From Chryseobacterium echinoideorum (GTDB lineage: Bacteria; Bacteroidota; Bacteroidia; Flavobacteriales; Weeksellaceae), in assembly GCF_007474535.1 (NCBI RefSeq), contig NZ_VKNW01000001.1:1-64000 (forward strand): a stretch of 64,000 nt of DNA. Direction: 5' to 3'. Under the pieces are notes generated by a model, which did no database searches, was not told the origin of the DNA, and saw nothing but the letters and a program-made list of their open reading frames with translations. The translations under genes were made by a program, and so were the position numbers. Positions within the stretch are counted from its first letter, which is position 1, and the number at the start of each line of letters is the position of its first letter. Positions 62,712-64,000 of the stretch are shown piece by piece.

Positions 62712-64000
62712 TGTTTTTTATGAAGAAGATTTATACGGAAAGGATTGCATTATTATTGTTAATTTCAGTTTCTACTTTTTATAAAGCCCAGGAAGTAGAT
62801 TTAGAAAATTTAGGAAAAAAAACAAAAGAAGAACTGAAGAAAAATCCTTTTAAGATCAGTGGAGGGATTTCGGCTAATTCTGTTTTTTATAATTCAAATG
62901 TATACAGCGGAAGAGAACCGTTTACGTATTTCCTGAACGGAAATCTGAACCTCGGCTTGTACAAATGGTCAATGCCCATATCATACAGCTTTACCAATCA
63001 GGGAAGCCAATTGGGTTATCAGGTGCCATTTAAGTTTAATCGTATTAGTATTGCCCCAAAATACAAGTGGGTAAAAGCTTATATTGGAGATGTGAATATG
63101 ACTTTTTCTCCCTACACATTTAATGGACTTTTATTTACCGGAGCTGGTTTGGAATTGACACCTAAGATTCCTTTGAAAGTTGCATTGATGACAGGACGGC
63201 TCAACAAGGCGGTGGAAGATGACGGTAATCCCAACACCATTCCTGCGTACAAAAGAATGGGATATGGTGCTCATCTGAAATGGGAAAAAGATAAATATAA
63301 ATTGGGATTAATTGGATTCTATGCAAAAGATGATGTGGGTTCTCTGAGGACAGCACCTGATGCAAAAGGTGTTTTACCACAAGAAAATTTGGTGCTTTCA
63401 ATGACCGGAAGTTTTAAACTCGATAAAAATCTTGAGGCATTTGGAGAATATGCCAATACTTCCGTCGTAAATGATCTAAGAGCGACACCAAATGGTGCGA
63501 TAAAAAAAGGAATTGCCTCTAAATTTCTTTCACCCAATTCTTCTGTGGAAAGCTATTCTGCTTATAATGCAGGAGTTAATCTTAAACTTAAAAAAGGAAT
63601 GGTAGGCGTAAAATATGAAATGATAGATGCCGGATACAGAACTTTGGGAGCATACTATTTTAATAATGATTTAGAAAACATTACGCTTAATTCTTCTTTT
63701 ACAATGCTGAAAGATAAGCTGTCTCTTTCTGCCAATATCGGAAGACAAAGAGATAATCTGGATAATAAAAAAAACAAGCAGACCAGCCGTTGGGTAGGTG
63801 CGATTAATGCCAATCTGAAAGCCTCTGATAAATTGATGATTACCGCAAGTTATTCTAATTTTACCATGTTTACCAGCAGACAACTGAATCAGTTCAACAC
63901 CATCAATGATAATCCATTAATCATCCAACAGCCAAAAGACTCAATTGATTACAAACAGATTTCACAGAATACGAATATCAATGTAAATTATATCCTTTCC
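62711..64000 (+). CDS. outer-membrane beta-barrel-like protein, cut by the window end
   Basis: The frame is open from the ATG at 62711 (or 62720) through the window end, at least 430 codons. A signal peptide (about 1-25, STFYKAQE) is followed by alternating polar/hydrophobic strands with aromatic ends, such as GNLNLGLYKWSMPISYSF, KVALMTGRLNKAVED and KLMITASYSNFTMF. This is what one expects of a large outer-membrane barrel. It overlaps the PKD lipoprotein stop by one base. It may be the membrane anchor or export partner for the surface proteins of the locus. No family is recognised. Confidence 0.75.
   Translation, partial: MFFMKKIYTERIALLLLISVSTFYKAQEVDLENLGKKTKEELKKNPFKISGGISANSVFYNSNVYSGREPFTYFLNGNLNLGLYKWSMPISYSFTNQGSQLGYQVPFKFNRISIAPKYKWVKAYIGDVNMTFSPYTFNGLLFTGAGLELTPKIPLKVALMTGRLNKAVEDDGNPNTIPAYKRMGYGAHLKWEKDKYKLGLIGFYAKDDVGSLRTAPDAKGVLPQENLVLSMTGSFKLDKNLEAFGEYANTSVVNDLRATPNGAIKKGIASKFLSPNSSVESYSAYNAGVNLKLKKGMVGVKYEMIDAGYRTLGAYYFNNDLENITLNSSFTMLKDKLSLSANIGRQRDNLDNKKNKQTSRWVGAINANLKASDKLMITASYSNFTMFTSRQLNQFNTINDNPLIIQQPKDSIDYKQISQNTNINVNYILS

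Noticed and set aside
41700..64000. Prophage, contractile injection system or integrative element
   Set aside because: No integrase, transposase, phage structural, tail-sheath or att-like repeat was seen; all large proteins have Sec signals instead.

Overview
The window is a stretch of chromosome from a member of the Bacteroidota, most likely a flavobacterium of the Weeksellaceae close to Chryseobacterium. The signs are an A/T-rich genome, many promoters with the Bacteroidota -7 element TAnnTTTG, a TonB with the NRNKAYGAYALR start, lipoproteins with Bacteroidota-style lipoboxes, a SprB-repeat protein with a type IX secretion (T9SS) C-terminal signal, and a large LepB. The species is inferred from gene style only.

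Positions 1-41100 are mostly core chromosome. They start with the end of an rRNA operon (5S rRNA), then purA, a TonB protein, and parA-parB-DUF5683-dapB-lepB. WbqC, a subtilisin-like protease and two lipoproteins follow. Next comes a four-gene run (11931-15439) that matches in order and motifs the polyprenyl-phosphate-arabinose pathway of mycobacteria: a UbiA-type phosphoribosyltransferase, DprE1-like and DprE2-like proteins and a HAD phosphatase. After it lie a PrcB-like lipoprotein, a cysteine desulfurase, thioredoxin, a PhnA-type zinc-ribbon protein, an ABC ATPase, YceI, pheS, a two-component system, a ferredoxin reductase/ferredoxin pair, two tRNAs (Pro-TGG, Arg-TCT), an L,D-transpeptidase, a minus-strand block (retropepsin-like/PDZ protein, esterase, tyrS, a metal/cobalamin receptor, mgtE), rpsO, a PagL-like protein, pnp and a cold-shock-domain gene with a long leader. 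Intergenic regions hold intrinsic terminators, two candidate structured RNAs and dispersed palindromic repeats.

Positions 41700-64000 are the accessory and most interesting part: about 22 kb of large, same-strand genes for exported proteins. A 1567-residue protein of unknown fold precedes a 1498-residue protein with a TANFOR-like N-terminus, a fibronectin III domain, an HELGH metzincin-like protease domain and a C-terminal PD-(D/E)xK nuclease domain. I read this as a polymorphic toxin. Its stop codon is followed 5 bases later by a probable immunity gene, then by an A/T-rich array of small immunity-like genes. The array includes a promoterless, start-less second toxin tip with its own immunity gene, and a frameshifted immunity gene. 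Downstream come a secreted protein, a multi-FN3 protein, a SprB-repeat/T9SS protein, a PKD lipoprotein and an outer-membrane protein cut by the window end.

My working hypothesis is that 41700-64000 is a Bacteroidota surface toxin system: a protease-bearing toxin carrier with exchangeable tips, an immunity island, and a surface assembly connected to T9SS. The domain calls are from motifs seen by eye. The idea that the genes form one system rests on strand, spacing and domain style only.
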